A DNA stretch of 64,000 nt, taken from contig NZ_CP065359.1 in assembly GCF_019904295.1 (NCBI RefSeq), positions 3,160,001-3,224,000 of the forward strand, read 5' to 3'. Source of the stretch: Ruegeria sp. SCSIO 43209. Lineage in GTDB: Bacteria > Pseudomonadota > Alphaproteobacteria > Rhodobacterales > Rhodobacteraceae. A program made the translations under genes and the position numbers. This document shows positions 12,078-21,005 of this stretch, one piece after another. The first letter of the stretch is position 1; each line of letters starts with the position of its first letter. Under the pieces are notes generated by a model. The model did not search any database, was not told the DNA's origin, and worked only from the letters and a program-made list of their open reading frames with translations.

Positions 12078-13625
12078 ATGGCACGATATCAAACCACTGA
12101 ATTCGATACAGAAAATCAATTCGACTGGGCAAGCATCCAATACACGATTGAAGACGATGTTGTCGTTGCAACGCGGACGACTTTTGATGCCGGATACGAG
12201 GTCTTCGGGACTTACGAAGACGGCGTTTTGCGTCAGGAATTTTATGTCGGAACAGATGAGGCACTGGGCTTTGATAATCGGTTCATTGACTATGACGCCA
12301 ATGGAATAATGACCGAACGCGGAACGGTTTACCCAGACAGTATCCGCGTGACCGAGACCTTTCAAAATGGTGTTCCGAATGAGATTCTCATCCAAGATGG
12401 GTTTTTCGGAGACGGTGCAAAATCCTGGAACCAGATCGTTCTACGCTATGATGCGTCGGGCAATATCATAGGCCGCACGATAACAAACGATAATGGTACC
12501 CGGACGGTTGAAGCCTTCGCGCCCGGTCATTTCAGTACTGTTCAGGACTTTCTACAAACCAAATCCTGGGATCGGATCGACACGTTCTTCGATGTCAACG
12601 GAGAGACAACCGGACGGACGACCACCTATGACAATGGAATTATCAGACAGGAAACGTGGACAGACGGACAGCGTAGCAACGTAACGCAGACAGACGGAAG
12701 CGACATAAAGTCGTGGGAAACCATCAGCACCTCATTTGATGGCAGTGGAAAGAAATCTGAAAAGACAACGACATATGACAATGGAGTCGTGAAACATGAG
12801 ATCTGGTCAAATGGCCAGCGCGTCAGCATCAGCCAGACCGATGAGCTGGATGCGAAATCCTGGGATTCGATCACGACCACCTATCAGGACGGACAAATCT
12901 CAGAACGTCGGCTGGAGAAAGATAATGGGGACGTAACCGTTACACTTTATGCGGATGGAAACCGTTCTGACGTGCTGCAACTGGACGGGGACGACAGTGC
13001 TTCTTGGGCATTGAAGGTCACCAGCTATCCAGACGCAGGCGGGAAAGAGATTTCTTTGTATGAAAAGGTCGAGGACATCCCTGACTCCTTGTTCCAATAC
13101 TTCCCGGAACTGACCGCGCCTGACCCGCTTGAAGAGTTCGTGCTGGATTTCAATGACGGAACCCGCATCAATGACAGTGATCAGGTGCTGAATGGTGCAT
13201 TTATTGCAAGTGTTAGCAAAGGGCAGAGCAACACTGATGGTATTCTAACCCCATACGAATACGGTGGCTCAAACCCCGACCCCGACCTGGAGGCGTTCAA
13301 TTCCTGGGGGGCAACTGTCGGCTTCTCGAAAAGCGATGGCGAAGAATTCAACTTCAACAGCGTTTCCTTGGCCAATGCTTCCAGATCGGACACCACGTAT
13401 ATTCCTGAATCGAACTGGGCAAACCAAGTCACTATCAATGCCTATAATGGCGATGAGCTGGTGCACTCCGCAGAGGTCGATCTGACATTCGATCACGTCA
13501 CACACGAGTTTGACTGGCGCGATATTGATCACGTCGAGTTCGTTGCATCGGGAGGTGAAATTACCAATGACCATGTCGAGAACGCGGGTTGGTTCTCGAT
13601 GGACGATCTTAGCTTTTTCGCCTGA
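12078..13625 (+). CDS. Acidic tandem-repeat protein with C-terminal beta domain
   Basis: Protein of 515 residues that I cannot assign to a named function. From residue 115 to about 355 it is built of five units of 47-49 residues. Four carry a K-S-W tripeptide at 115, 162, 211 and 260; the last, at 308, reads A-S-W. Most have a D-N-G turn in the second half, and two more degenerate units may precede them. The C-terminal 160 residues are acidic, Asp/Asn-rich and probably a beta sandwich (FVLDFNDGTRI ... WFSMDDLSFFA). There is no N-terminal signal peptide. The short hydrophobic C-terminus after acidic residues would fit type I secretion, but no glycine-rich calcium repeats are present. The ATG at 12078 is chosen over an in-frame GTG at 12021 because GAGGA precedes it. 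Confidence 0.75.
   Translation: MARYQTTEFDTENQFDWASIQYTIEDDVVVATRTTFDAGYEVFGTYEDGVLRQEFYVGTDEALGFDNRFIDYDANGIMTERGTVYPDSIRVTETFQNGVPNEILIQDGFFGDGAKSWNQIVLRYDASGNIIGRTITNDNGTRTVEAFAPGHFSTVQDFLQTKSWDRIDTFFDVNGETTGRTTTYDNGIIRQETWTDGQRSNVTQTDGSDIKSWETISTSFDGSGKKSEKTTTYDNGVVKHEIWSNGQRVSISQTDELDAKSWDSITTTYQDGQISERRLEKDNGDVTVTLYADGNRSDVLQLDGDDSASWALKVTSYPDAGGKEISLYEKVEDIPDSLFQYFPELTAPDPLEEFVLDFNDGTRINDSDQVLNGAFIASVSKGQSNTDGILTPYEYGGSNPDPDLEAFNSWGATVGFSKSDGEEFNFNSVSLANASRSDTTYIPESNWANQVTINAYNGDELVHSAEVDLTFDHVTHEFDWRDIDHVEFVASGGEITNDHVENAGWFSMDDLSFFA
12420..13142 (+). repeat. Five in-frame repeats of about 145 bases
   Basis: The Lys-Ser-Trp codons recur at 12420, 12561, 12708 and 12855, with a degenerate Ala-Ser-Trp unit at 12999, so the period is 141-147 bases. 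Each unit encodes a W-x2-I motif, a DNG turn and a TTTYDNG-like strand in the better-kept copies. Divergence at the nucleotide level suggests old duplication. Confidence 0.7.
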
Positions 13626-13651
13626 ATCAAGCGACAAGCTGAATCATAATG

Positions 13652-13686
13652 ATGAGCAGCGCTTTTCTACAAAAAGCTCTGCTCAT
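13652..13686. other. Long hairpin downstream of repeat-protein gene
   Basis: ATGAGCAG pairs with CTGCTCAT, and after one mismatch GCTTTT pairs with AAAAGC around the loop CTACA. This gives a 14-pair stem 26 bases after the stop codon. There is no T run, so it may be a processing or stability element instead of a classical terminator. Confidence 0.6.
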
Positions 13687-13807
13687 TCTCATTGCGCGCA
13701 AGCTCATTGATGCCAACTATCGGGCGACCCCGCTATTCGACGCAATGGGTCCTTGCAGCTCATGTTAAAATCAGGAACAGTCGCCCGAATTTCATTAGGA
13801 GGCCGTA

Positions 13808-14695
13808 ATGGACCTGCGCGCCATCGCCATGGGGCTTGTTTTCGCCCTCATCTGGTCTTCGGCCTTCAGCTCGGCGCGGATCATCGTTGCCGATGCCTCG
13901 CCTTTGTTCTCGTTGGCGCTGCGATTTCTGATTTCGGGGCTAATTGGCGTGGCGATCGCACGCGCCATGGGGCAAAGCTGGCGCCTGACTCGCAACCAAT
14001 GGCGCGCCACTATTCTGTTCGGAATCTGCCAAAATGCTCTTTATTTGGGTCTAAACTTCTATGCGATGCAGACAGTCGAGGCTTCGGTCGCGGCGATCAT
14101 CGCCTCGACTATGCCCCTGCTGGTAGCCCTAGCCGGCTGGCTGCTATTGGGTGAGCGGATACGCCCGCTGGGCATCGTCGGCTTGCTGGCAGGTTTTGTC
14201 GGTGTCGCGCTGATCATGGGTAGCCGGATTAACGCTGGTGTCGATCTGTTCGGGGTTCTGCTCTGCGGAATCGGAGCGCTTGCGCTGACCTTTGCCACCT
14301 TGGCTGTTCGGGGGGCGACTTCGGGCGGTAACTTCATGATGGTGGTTGGGCTGCAGATGCTTATCGGATCGGCGGTGCTGTTTCTCGCCGCCCCGGTGTT
14401 CGAGTCTATTCATATCCACGCCACACTGCCTTTTGTGCTGGCTTTTACCTACACCACGTTATTCCCGGGCCTTCTGGCAACTTTCATCTGGTTCCTGCTA
14501 CTGGATCGCATCGGCCCGATCCGTGCAGCAACGTTCCATTTCCTCAACCCGGTATTCGGCGTGACCATCGCCGCCATTTTACTGGGTGAGAAGCTGGGCC
14601 CATTGGATGCGGTGGGGGTTCTGATCACAACACTGGGTATTCTTGCCGTACAGCTGTCGCGCGAGCCCGGTCAGCGCAGCAACGCCTCGACCTGA
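13808..14695 (+). CDS. EamA/DMT-family transporter
   Basis: Inner-membrane transporter of 295 residues with about ten hydrophobic segments arranged as two repeated EamA halves. The first half carries LIWSSAFSSARII and the second LFPGLLATFIWFLLLDRIGPIRAA followed by FHFLNPVFGV (the last pieces are usual in this family). Members export amino acids and other metabolites; the substrate here is unknown. A strong AGGAGG precedes the ATG. Its 3' end overlaps the convergent glutathione peroxidase gene by 25 bases. Confidence 0.92.
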   Translation: MDLRAIAMGLVFALIWSSAFSSARIIVADASPLFSLALRFLISGLIGVAIARAMGQSWRLTRNQWRATILFGICQNALYLGLNFYAMQTVEASVAAIIASTMPLLVALAGWLLLGERIRPLGIVGLLAGFVGVALIMGSRINAGVDLFGVLLCGIGALALTFATLAVRGATSGGNFMMVVGLQMLIGSAVLFLAAPVFESIHIHATLPFVLAFTYTTLFPGLLATFIWFLLLDRIGPIRAATFHFLNPVFGVTIAAILLGEKLGPLDAVGVLITTLGILAVQLSREPGQRSNAST

Positions 14696-15192
14696 TCTAT
14701 CAAATTAGGCGCATTTGGCTTGGTGCTTGACCCATAGGTGGCAACGACCTCACCCTCGGGGCCAATAAGCACTTTGTTAAAGTTCCATTTCGGGACAAAG
14801 CCAGTCTGCGCAGCAACAGCTTGGTAAAACGGATGGGCATCCGAACCTTTCACTGGAGTGATATCCGTCATCGGAAGCGTAAGGTCATAATTTAGTTCGC
14901 AAAAATTCTTGACCTCTTTCGACGACGCCAGCTCTTGTTTGAACGAATTCGACGGGACCGCCAGTACCACCAGCCCGCGTTCTTCATATGTTTCGTGCAG
15001 CTCCTGCAACGCTGCGTATTGTCCGGTAAAGCCGCAAAGCGACGCCGTGTTGACCACAAGCACGGGCTGTCCGCGCCAGTCTTCCAGTGATAATGTCGCG
15101 CCATCGATTGATGAAAATTCGCCCGTCAGTGGTGCCGCCTGAAGGGCTTTGCCCAACAAGATCAGAGCAGTCAACAGAGCCATACGGAACAT
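14671..15192 (-). CDS. Periplasmic glutathione-peroxidase-family thiol peroxidase
   Basis: Thioredoxin-fold peroxidase of 173 residues with an N-terminal signal peptide (MFRMALLTALILLGKALQA). The catalytic cysteine lies in NTASLCGFTGQ and the active-site Trp-Asn in KWNFNK. The usual glutamine of the catalytic tetrad is replaced: the matching segment reads PSNSFKQEL. A second cysteine in VKNFCELN could act as the resolving cysteine. The ATG at 15192 is preferred to a GTG one codon earlier because AGGAGG sits at proper spacing from it. It probably reduces peroxides in the periplasm. Confidence 0.88.
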   Translation of the reverse strand: MFRMALLTALILLGKALQAAPLTGEFSSIDGATLSLEDWRGQPVLVVNTASLCGFTGQYAALQELHETYEERGLVVLAVPSNSFKQELASSKEVKNFCELNYDLTLPMTDITPVKGSDAHPFYQAVAAQTGFVPKWNFNKVLIGPEGEVVATYGSSTKPNAPNLIDQVEALLR

Positions 15193-15335
15193 CACTTCAC
15201 CTCCTGTTATAAATCATACGCGCCGTGCATTCGTTTGGATCAACTGCACAGACCCGCGAGCGCGCTGTAATATGGTTTTGATTCCTGCGCATCTATGCCC
15301 AAATAGGACATCATCATTCAAACACCGGAGGATCC

Positions 15336-15782
15336 ATGTCCCGTTATACCAAAGACCCCGAGGTCATTGCGGCCCTCTCACCTGAAGAATTTCACGTCAC
15401 CCAGCGCAGCGGCACCGAACGCCCGGGCACTGGCAAGCTGTTGAACAACAAGGAACCGGGCATCTACGTGGATATCGTCTCGGGCGAGCCGTTGTTCGCC
15501 TCGACCCACAAATATGAATCCGGCTGCGGCTGGCCCAGTTTCACCAAGCCAATCATACATGAACATGTCGAAGAGTTTCGCGACACCACTCATGGCATGA
15601 TCCGGACCGAGGTCCGCTCGAAACACGGCGACAGCCACCTGGGCCACGTGTTTCCCGATGGCCCCCGCGAACATGGCGGGCTACGCTATTGCATCAATTC
15701 CGCCTCGCTGCGGTTCATTCATCGCGACGAGATGGAGGCCGAAGGGTATGGCGAATTTCTGATCCATGTGGAGGATATCTGA
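15336..15782 (+). CDS. msrB: Peptide-methionine (R)-S-oxide reductase
   Basis: Reduces the R epimer of oxidised methionine; 148 residues. The signature segments ESGCGWPSF and LGHVFPDGP are followed by [11 protein letters not shown], which holds the catalytic cysteine. The CxxC pairs that bind structural zinc in many MsrB proteins are absent, so it belongs to the zinc-free type. GGAGG precedes the ATG. Its stop codon overlaps the msrA start by one base (TGATG), giving a coupled msrB-msrA pair that covers both stereoisomers. Confidence 0.96.
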   Translation: MSRYTKDPEVIAALSPEEFHVTQRSGTERPGTGKLLNNKEPGIYVDIVSGEPLFASTHKYESGCGWPSFTKPIIHEHVEEFRDTTHGMIRTEVRSKHGDSHLGHVFPDGPREHGGLRYCINSASLRFIHRDEMEAEGYGEFLIHVEDI

Positions 15783-16294
15783 TGACCGATGAACGCGCCG
15801 TTCTGGCCGGAGGCTGCTTTTGGGGCATGCAGGACCTGATCCGCAAATTGCCCGGCGTCTCGCGCACCCGCGTCGGGTACACCGGTGGCGATGTGCCAAA
15901 CGCAACTTATCGCAACCACGGCACCCATGCTGAAGGGATCGAAATCTGGTTCGACCCGACCCAGATCACCTATCGCGATCTGCTAGAGTTCTTTTTCCAG
16001 ATCCACGACCCGACCACCCTGAATCGTCAGGGCAATGACCGCGGAATGAGTTATCGCTCGGCGATCTACTATGTGGACGATGCCCAGAAACAGGTGGCCG
16101 AAGATACAATTGCCGATGTCAACGCCAGTGGCATTTGGCCCGGCAATGTGGTGACCGAAGTCGAACCCGTCGGCGATTTCTGGGAAGCCGAGCCCGAGCA
16201 TCAAGATTACCTAGAGCGCATCCCCAACGGATACACCTGCCATTTCCCGCGCCCGGACTGGGTGCTGCCAAAACGCTCCAGTGCGGCAGAATGA
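15782..16294 (+). CDS. msrA: Peptide-methionine (S)-S-oxide reductase
   Basis: Reduces the S epimer of methionine sulfoxide; 170 residues. The GGCFWG motif with the catalytic cysteine is at residues 10-15, followed by [12 protein letters not shown] and [13 protein letters not shown], all standard for MsrA. The ATG overlaps the last base of the msrB stop codon, which fixes this start and indicates coupled translation. The gene ends in a hairpin shared with the convergent hydantoinase gene. Confidence 0.97.
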   Translation: MTDERAVLAGGCFWGMQDLIRKLPGVSRTRVGYTGGDVPNATYRNHGTHAEGIEIWFDPTQITYRDLLEFFFQIHDPTTLNRQGNDRGMSYRSAIYYVDDAQKQVAEDTIADVNASGIWPGNVVTEVEPVGDFWEAEPEHQDYLERIPNGYTCHFPRPDWVLPKRSSAAE

Positions 16295-16304
16295 CTTGCG
16301 CGGT

Positions 16305-16324
16305 ATAGCCCCTTGCGGGGCTAT
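16305..16324. terminator. Hairpin between convergent msrA and hydantoinase genes
   Basis: ATAGCCCC and GGGGCTAT form a perfect eight-base stem around TTGC. The symmetrical hairpin lies 10 bases after the msrA stop and includes the stop codon of the opposite gene, so it could act in both directions. No long T run follows. Confidence 0.6.
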
Positions 16325-18324
16325 CCGACCGCCACCCGAGGTCGTCCACTGGCCTCGACCGTGATCAACGCTTCGACGAATACCTCTTGCGCTTCAATCT
16401 TGGCGGTGCGGATATCGCGGTCGACTGTCACGCGTATATCCTCGGCACCTGCTTGGCGCACCGCGCCCTCAGCCTCGTTGCGCAGCACCTCTTCAAGCAG
16501 CTGCAGAGCGGAATTCGAGTCCGAGAAATCCTGCGGCCCCTCTTCCAGATGTACCCGATAGCGGCCTTCGGCCGGGGACGTAACTGAACCGGCCCGCCGA
16601 AGGGTCAGCCGCCCGACAACCGCACCGATGGCATTTGCAACACCGGCATGCTCTGGCAGGACCATCTTGCAATGCAACCGCTCTCCGACTGCCGGGTAAT
16701 AGCTGGGGGCCGAAGCCCCAAGGCCCACTACATCCACATTCAGCGCGGTATCCAATGCCAACAACCCACGGTGTTTCGCCAACCCGCGCTGCGTCAGAAC
16801 ATGCCGGGCCAGATCTCTTGCAGGCTGGTCAAACCCATGGCTTTCCTCGGCAAAAGCAGTCTCTAATAAGGTCAATGAGGTTTGTTCCGTCAACTGATCG
16901 ACAATGAGCTGAGCCAGCGCTTCAGGCGATACTGCCAGCCTGTCCCCTGATCCAACCCGCTTACGCGCCATCAGTTCCAGCGCCTTGAGCGCTGCCGAGC
17001 AGTCCCAATCCGCAAGCCGCCCCAGAGCATGGCTGGCATCCGAAGGGGTGACACCCGAGACCTGTACGATCCCGCGATCCACCAAACGACCCAGTGCCCC
17101 ATGCTCCATCCGGGTTTGCAACAGACTGCTGAGCGGCACAACACGATCCTCCAACCGGTCCAGTAACACTGATTCACGCGGCCCGACCCCATCGGTGGGG
17201 ATACCCGGCACACGACGGGCAAACCTCGTGTCATGTTCACCTACAGTCGTCGCCCGCAATTGCTCATCCAATGCCGCATGTACCACATCCGGGGCCTCAG
17301 CTGCGATCAGCGACACCGGCAGCACCCGACGCGGCCCAAGGAAGACACCACCGCCTAGGCCTTCGGTCGCCACATGCACCTGACTGTCACCGCCCAAACC
17401 ATGAGTCCGCATCGCAACCGCTTCGACCATGGTCCGGAAACCGCCAACCTGCGCGCCTGCAGGGTCGATGGCGGGTTTGCCATCTCTGATCAGCGCGACG
17501 TCGGTCGTAGTCCCGCCGATATCGGACACCAGCGCGTTCTCAGCTTCGGTCAACCAGCGCGCGCCAACGATAGAGGCCGCAGGGCCACTTAGGATCGTTT
17601 CAATCGGACGCTCCCGCGCCTGCTCGGCGCTCATCAAAGCGCCATCCCCGCGCACAACCATCATTGGGGCGGTGATGCCCTGCGCGCGCAACTGATCCTG
17701 CGCGCGCCCGATCAAGCGGTCGATCATCCCGATCAATCGTGCATTCAGCACGGCGGTCACTGCACGCTTTGGCCCATTCAGCTTGGCCGACAGATGATGA
17801 GAGCACGTGACCGGCACTCCCGTACGCTCGGAAATCACGCGCGCCACTTCCAGTTCATGTGCCGGATTTCTGGTCGCGAACTGTGCTGCAACCGCATAGC
17901 CGGAAATGCCTGAATGTGAGTCTAAAAAGGCCTCAAGCCCTGCAACATCCAATTCGGCGACCTGACCCCCGGCATGGTTGTGCCCCCCGGCCAGAACCAA
18001 AGCCGGATCGCCCTTCAACGCCTCTCTTAGACCGTGTTTCTCAAGGTCGCTTTCCCGAAACCCGACATAGATCAACGCCACGCGCCCGCCCTGGCCTTCG
18101 ACCAACGCATTGGTGGCCAGCGTTGTCGACAACGATGCCATCCCAATCTGATCCGGAGACACATCAGCCGTCTCCAGCACGGCAGAAACCGCGCGGCCCA
18201 CACCAATCGCCAGATCCGCTCGTGTGGTCAGCGATTTGGCCGACGCGATCACCTCGCGCTCATCCCGGATCAGCACCGCATCCGTATAGGTTCCGCCCGT
18301 ATCCACCCCCAAAGCCAACGCCAT
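16321..18324 (-). CDS. Hydantoinase/oxoprolinase family protein (HyuA-like)
   Basis: ATP-dependent hydantoinase A-type protein of 667 residues. The N-terminal ASKHA-type nucleotide motif LGVDTGGTYTDAVLI is clear, followed by STTLATNALVEGQGG and the central phosphate motif SDIGGTTTDVALI. Members open hydantoin or 5-oxoproline rings using ATP, commonly with a HyuB partner, but no hyuB is adjacent here. The ATG at 18324 is chosen because GGAGG sits six bases before it; an ATG four codons upstream overlaps that site. The substrate is not predictable from the sequence. Confidence 0.88.
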   Translation of the reverse strand: MALALGVDTGGTYTDAVLIRDEREVIASAKSLTTRADLAIGVGRAVSAVLETADVSPDQIGMASLSTTLATNALVEGQGGRVALIYVGFRESDLEKHGLREALKGDPALVLAGGHNHAGGQVAELDVAGLEAFLDSHSGISGYAVAAQFATRNPAHELEVARVISERTGVPVTCSHHLSAKLNGPKRAVTAVLNARLIGMIDRLIGRAQDQLRAQGITAPMMVVRGDGALMSAEQARERPIETILSGPAASIVGARWLTEAENALVSDIGGTTTDVALIRDGKPAIDPAGAQVGGFRTMVEAVAMRTHGLGGDSQVHVATEGLGGGVFLGPRRVLPVSLIAAEAPDVVHAALDEQLRATTVGEHDTRFARRVPGIPTDGVGPRESVLLDRLEDRVVPLSSLLQTRMEHGALGRLVDRGIVQVSGVTPSDASHALGRLADWDCSAALKALELMARKRVGSGDRLAVSPEALAQLIVDQLTEQTSLTLLETAFAEESHGFDQPARDLARHVLTQRGLAKHRGLLALDTALNVDVVGLGASAPSYYPAVGERLHCKMVLPEHAGVANAIGAVVGRLTLRRAGSVTSPAEGRYRVHLEEGPQDFSDSNSALQLLEEVLRNEAEGAVRQAGAEDIRVTVDRDIRTAKIEAQEVFVEALITVEASGRPRVAVG

Positions 18325-18386
18325 CGGGTCCTCCATCTGTTCGCCAGAACCGGGTGTAGCGTTTTCCTGCGGCGCGTCCAGCCTGT

Positions 18387-19424
18387 TTACGACAACCGGG
18401 ATGCCGCCCAGCGCGCTGCATCAGCCACGGTCGGATCCGGATCATCGGTCAGCGCCTGTGCAACCGGCAGTAACGCCGGCACCGCTGAGTTCCCAATCGC
18501 ATAAAGCACGTTCCGCACGAACCGATTCCGGCCGATCCGCTTTATCGGCGAGCCCGAGAACATCGCGCGGAATGCTGTATCATCCAGCTGCGCCAGTTCC
18601 GCCAACGGAGGCGCCTTTAGCTCCTCCCGCGCCGCATAGCGAAGGTCACTGGCCGCGACCGCAAACTTGTTCCACGGGCAGGCCGCGAGACAATCATCGC
18701 AGCCATAGATTCGGTTGCCCAACAGCGCGCGCAACTCTTCCTCCACCGGCCCCTTATGCTCGATGGTCAGATACGAAATACAGCGCCGCGCATCCAACTG
18801 ATACGGTGCCGGAAACGCGTCGGTCGGACAGGCCGTCAAACACGCGCGGCATGAGCCACAATGGTCGACCTCAGCGCCATCCACAGGCAAATCCAAAGTT
18901 GTGAAAACAGACCCTAAAAAGGCCCAATTTCCCCAATCCTGACTGACAAGATTGGTATGCTTGCCCTGCCACCCCAGCCCAGCGGCCTGCCCCAGCGCCT
19001 TCTCTGGCACCGGAGCAGTATCGACAAACACCTTCACTTCACCCCCACCCTCGGCAATCAGCCAGCGCGCCAATCGTTTGAGGCGCTTCTTAACCAGATC
19101 GTGATAATCCTTGTTCTGCGCATAAACCGAAATGGCGCCCAAGTTGGAATGCGCCAGCACCGCAGTCGGGTCATGCTCGGGCGTATAGCTCTCCGCAAGC
19201 ATGATCACCGACCGCGCGTCAGGCCACAGCACAGACGGATCACCGCGCCAATGAGCCCGCTCAGCCATCCAGCCCATCTGGCCATGATATCCGGCTTGTA
19301 GAAAGGCATCCAACCGTTCGGGAACAAGGGGCACATCCCAAGGACGACAAACCCGACAGGCGACAAACCCCTCAGACAAGGCTTGCTCCACCAACCGCTG
19401 TTTCAACTCCGATCCGCTCTTCAT
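18387..19424 (-). CDS. queG: Epoxyqueuosine reductase QueG
   Basis: Cobalamin- and iron-sulfur-dependent reductase making queuosine in tRNA, the last step of the pathway; 345 residues. Two 4Fe-4S cysteine groups are visible ([12 protein letters not shown] and CDDCLAACP, with an extra cysteine in ARRCISYLT). The substrate/cobalamin region contains [14 protein letters not shown] and [10 protein letters not shown]. The C-terminal HEAT-like helices ([15 protein letters not shown]) are present. The ATG at 19424 fits the family N-terminus; the frame extends to 19496 through a GC-rich repeat-like stretch that is unlikely to be coding. Confidence 0.94.
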   Translation of the reverse strand: MKSGSELKQRLVEQALSEGFVACRVCRPWDVPLVPERLDAFLQAGYHGQMGWMAERAHWRGDPSVLWPDARSVIMLAESYTPEHDPTAVLAHSNLGAISVYAQNKDYHDLVKKRLKRLARWLIAEGGGEVKVFVDTAPVPEKALGQAAGLGWQGKHTNLVSQDWGNWAFLGSVFTTLDLPVDGAEVDHCGSCRACLTACPTDAFPAPYQLDARRCISYLTIEHKGPVEEELRALLGNRIYGCDDCLAACPWNKFAVAASDLRYAAREELKAPPLAELAQLDDTAFRAMFSGSPIKRIGRNRFVRNVLYAIGNSAVPALLPVAQALTDDPDPTVADAARWAASRLS

Positions 19425-19486
19425 CTGGCCAAAAATACCTTCGGGGGTGAATTGGCCCAATGGCCAAGAGGGGGCGGACAGCCCCC
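19425..19486 (-). repeat. Intergenic hairpin plus TATTTTTGGCCAG box before queG
   Basis: On the minus strand the stretch between the GST stop and the queG start holds GGGGGC/GCCCCC (loop TGTCC), then TTGGCC/GGCCAA around ATTG, then GAAGGTATTTTTGGCCAG directly followed by the queG ATG. The first hairpin may terminate GST transcription. The box ending in ATG resembles a widespread roseobacter intergenic motif that I know only by impression. Confidence 0.45.
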
Positions 19487-19500
19487 TACCCCTCAATCTA

Positions 19501-20166
19501 TCAGAAATCCAGATCCGCGTAATGTGGCGGTGGCCGGAATCCCGGAACCTGATCCGCCAGAATCGAGCGGAACGCCGGGCGGGATTTGATCTTGGCGTAC
19601 CAGTCCTTCACCGCAGAGCTTCGGTTCCAATCTACGTCCGAAATGTAATCCAGCGCCGACAGATGCGCCGCCGCGGCGAAATCGGCCAATGTCATCTGAT
19701 CTCCGGCCAGCCAGCGACGGTGATCCAGCAGCCAGGCCATATAATCCAGATGATACTTGATCGCGCGCGCGCCTTCCTTGACGTTCTTGCTGTCCGGATA
19801 GCCTTGCCCCGTTACTTTCTTGTTCACCCGCTCATACAGTAGCTTTGAGGTCACCTCGTGGTGAAACTTGTCATCAAACCAGCCTACCAAACGCCGCACC
19901 TCATAACGTGCTTCGGCTTTTTTAGGCATCAAGGGTGGCTCGGGTCGGGTCTCTTCGATATATTCGCAGATCGCGGCGCTTTCGGCCATGATCTGACCAT
20001 CCAGTCGCAGCACAGGAACCTTACCCGCCGGGTTGCGGCGCAAAAAATCCGGGTCCTGTTCCCAGTATCGTTCTTCGACCAGCTCAACCTCGATCTTCTT
20101 TTCGGCCAGAGACAGGCGAACCTTGCGGCAATAGGGCGAGAGGGGAACGTGAAACAGACGCGCCAT
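19501..20166 (-). CDS. Glutathione S-transferase family protein
   Basis: GST of 221 residues. The thioredoxin-like N-terminal domain has [14 protein letters not shown] with a possible catalytic serine/cysteine at positions 10-13, the conserved cis-proline loop [10 protein letters not shown], and [12 protein letters not shown], which contacts glutathione. The C-terminal helical domain includes [16 protein letters not shown], the usual capping motif region. The cytoplasmic role is probably detoxification, but the substrate is unknown. It lies between queG and mtgA on the same strand. Confidence 0.92.
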   Translation of the reverse strand: MARLFHVPLSPYCRKVRLSLAEKKIEVELVEERYWEQDPDFLRRNPAGKVPVLRLDGQIMAESAAICEYIEETRPEPPLMPKKAEARYEVRRLVGWFDDKFHHEVTSKLLYERVNKKVTGQGYPDSKNVKEGARAIKYHLDYMAWLLDHRRWLAGDQMTLADFAAAAHLSALDYISDVDWNRSSAVKDWYAKIKSRPAFRSILADQVPGFRPPPHYADLDF

Positions 20167-20226
20167 GAACTTCCATTCGAACCAGTAGAGTACCCTTCAA
20201 GCTTTAGCCGCTGAGGGGTCTGGGTT

Positions 20227-20967
20227 TCAATCCTCGAAACACGCGGCGCGTCCATCTGCGCGGATGGTGGCCGCTCCATCCAGAATTGACGCGGCACGCC
20301 TGCGGGTCCGCACCGATGGATCCGTCACCGACCGGTTGCGCGGGGATGGCAGAATCGCCGCCACACGCGCCGCTTGTGTCGGAGACATTTTTGCCGCACT
20401 CACCCCATAATACTTCTGCGCCGCGGCCTCGACGCCAAAGATCCCTTGTCCGGTTTCCGCGACGTTCAGATACACTTCGAGAATGCGCTGCTTGCTCCAG
20501 ACGATTTCAACAACCGGTGTCATCGAGGTTTCAAGCGCCTTGCGGACCCAGCTGCGCCCCTGCCAGAGAAATACATTCTTGACCACCTGCTGCGTGATGG
20601 TCGATGCACCCCGGCTGCCGCCATCTTCCAGCGCATCGCGGATCGCTTCGACATCAAAGCCCCAATGCAGGCAGAAGTTGGCATCCTCGGCTGCTACGAC
20701 CGACCGCGCCATGATCGGGGCAATCTCTTCGATCGGCACCCACTCGCGATCAACCTTCCCAAGCCGACGCCACTCGGACCAGATCGTATGCGTGACCGGC
20801 GGGTTCACGACTGAATAGATCAGAACCAAAGACACAAAAGCCACGACCATCGCCAGAACAACACGAAGGGCCCAGCGCCGTATCCGAGCGATGGGGCCTG
20901 TTGTTTTGTTTGATCTGGACGCCTTCTTTTTCTTACCGCGCGGTTTGCGGACTGCTTTTTTTGCCAT
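20227..20967 (-). CDS. mtgA: Monofunctional peptidoglycan transglycosylase MtgA
   Basis: Polymerises lipid II glycan strands in the periplasm; 246 residues. A very basic N-terminus is followed by a single membrane segment (about 33-53, VVLAMVVAFVSLVLIYSVV). All GT51 motifs are present: EDANFCLHWGFD with the catalytic glutamate, GASTITQQVVKN, RKALET, ILEVYLN and GVEAAAQKYYG. There is no transpeptidase domain, as expected for MtgA. The C-terminal tail after ILPSPRNR is a little longer than usual. Confidence 0.95.
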   Translation of the reverse strand: MAKKAVRKPRGKKKKASRSNKTTGPIARIRRWALRVVLAMVVAFVSLVLIYSVVNPPVTHTIWSEWRRLGKVDREWVPIEEIAPIMARSVVAAEDANFCLHWGFDVEAIRDALEDGGSRGASTITQQVVKNVFLWQGRSWVRKALETSMTPVVEIVWSKQRILEVYLNVAETGQGIFGVEAAAQKYYGVSAAKMSPTQAARVAAILPSPRNRSVTDPSVRTRRRAASILDGAATIRADGRAACFED

Positions 20968-21005
20968 GCCTTGCTATACGCCGCGAAGGGCGTATTTGAA
21001 ACGGA

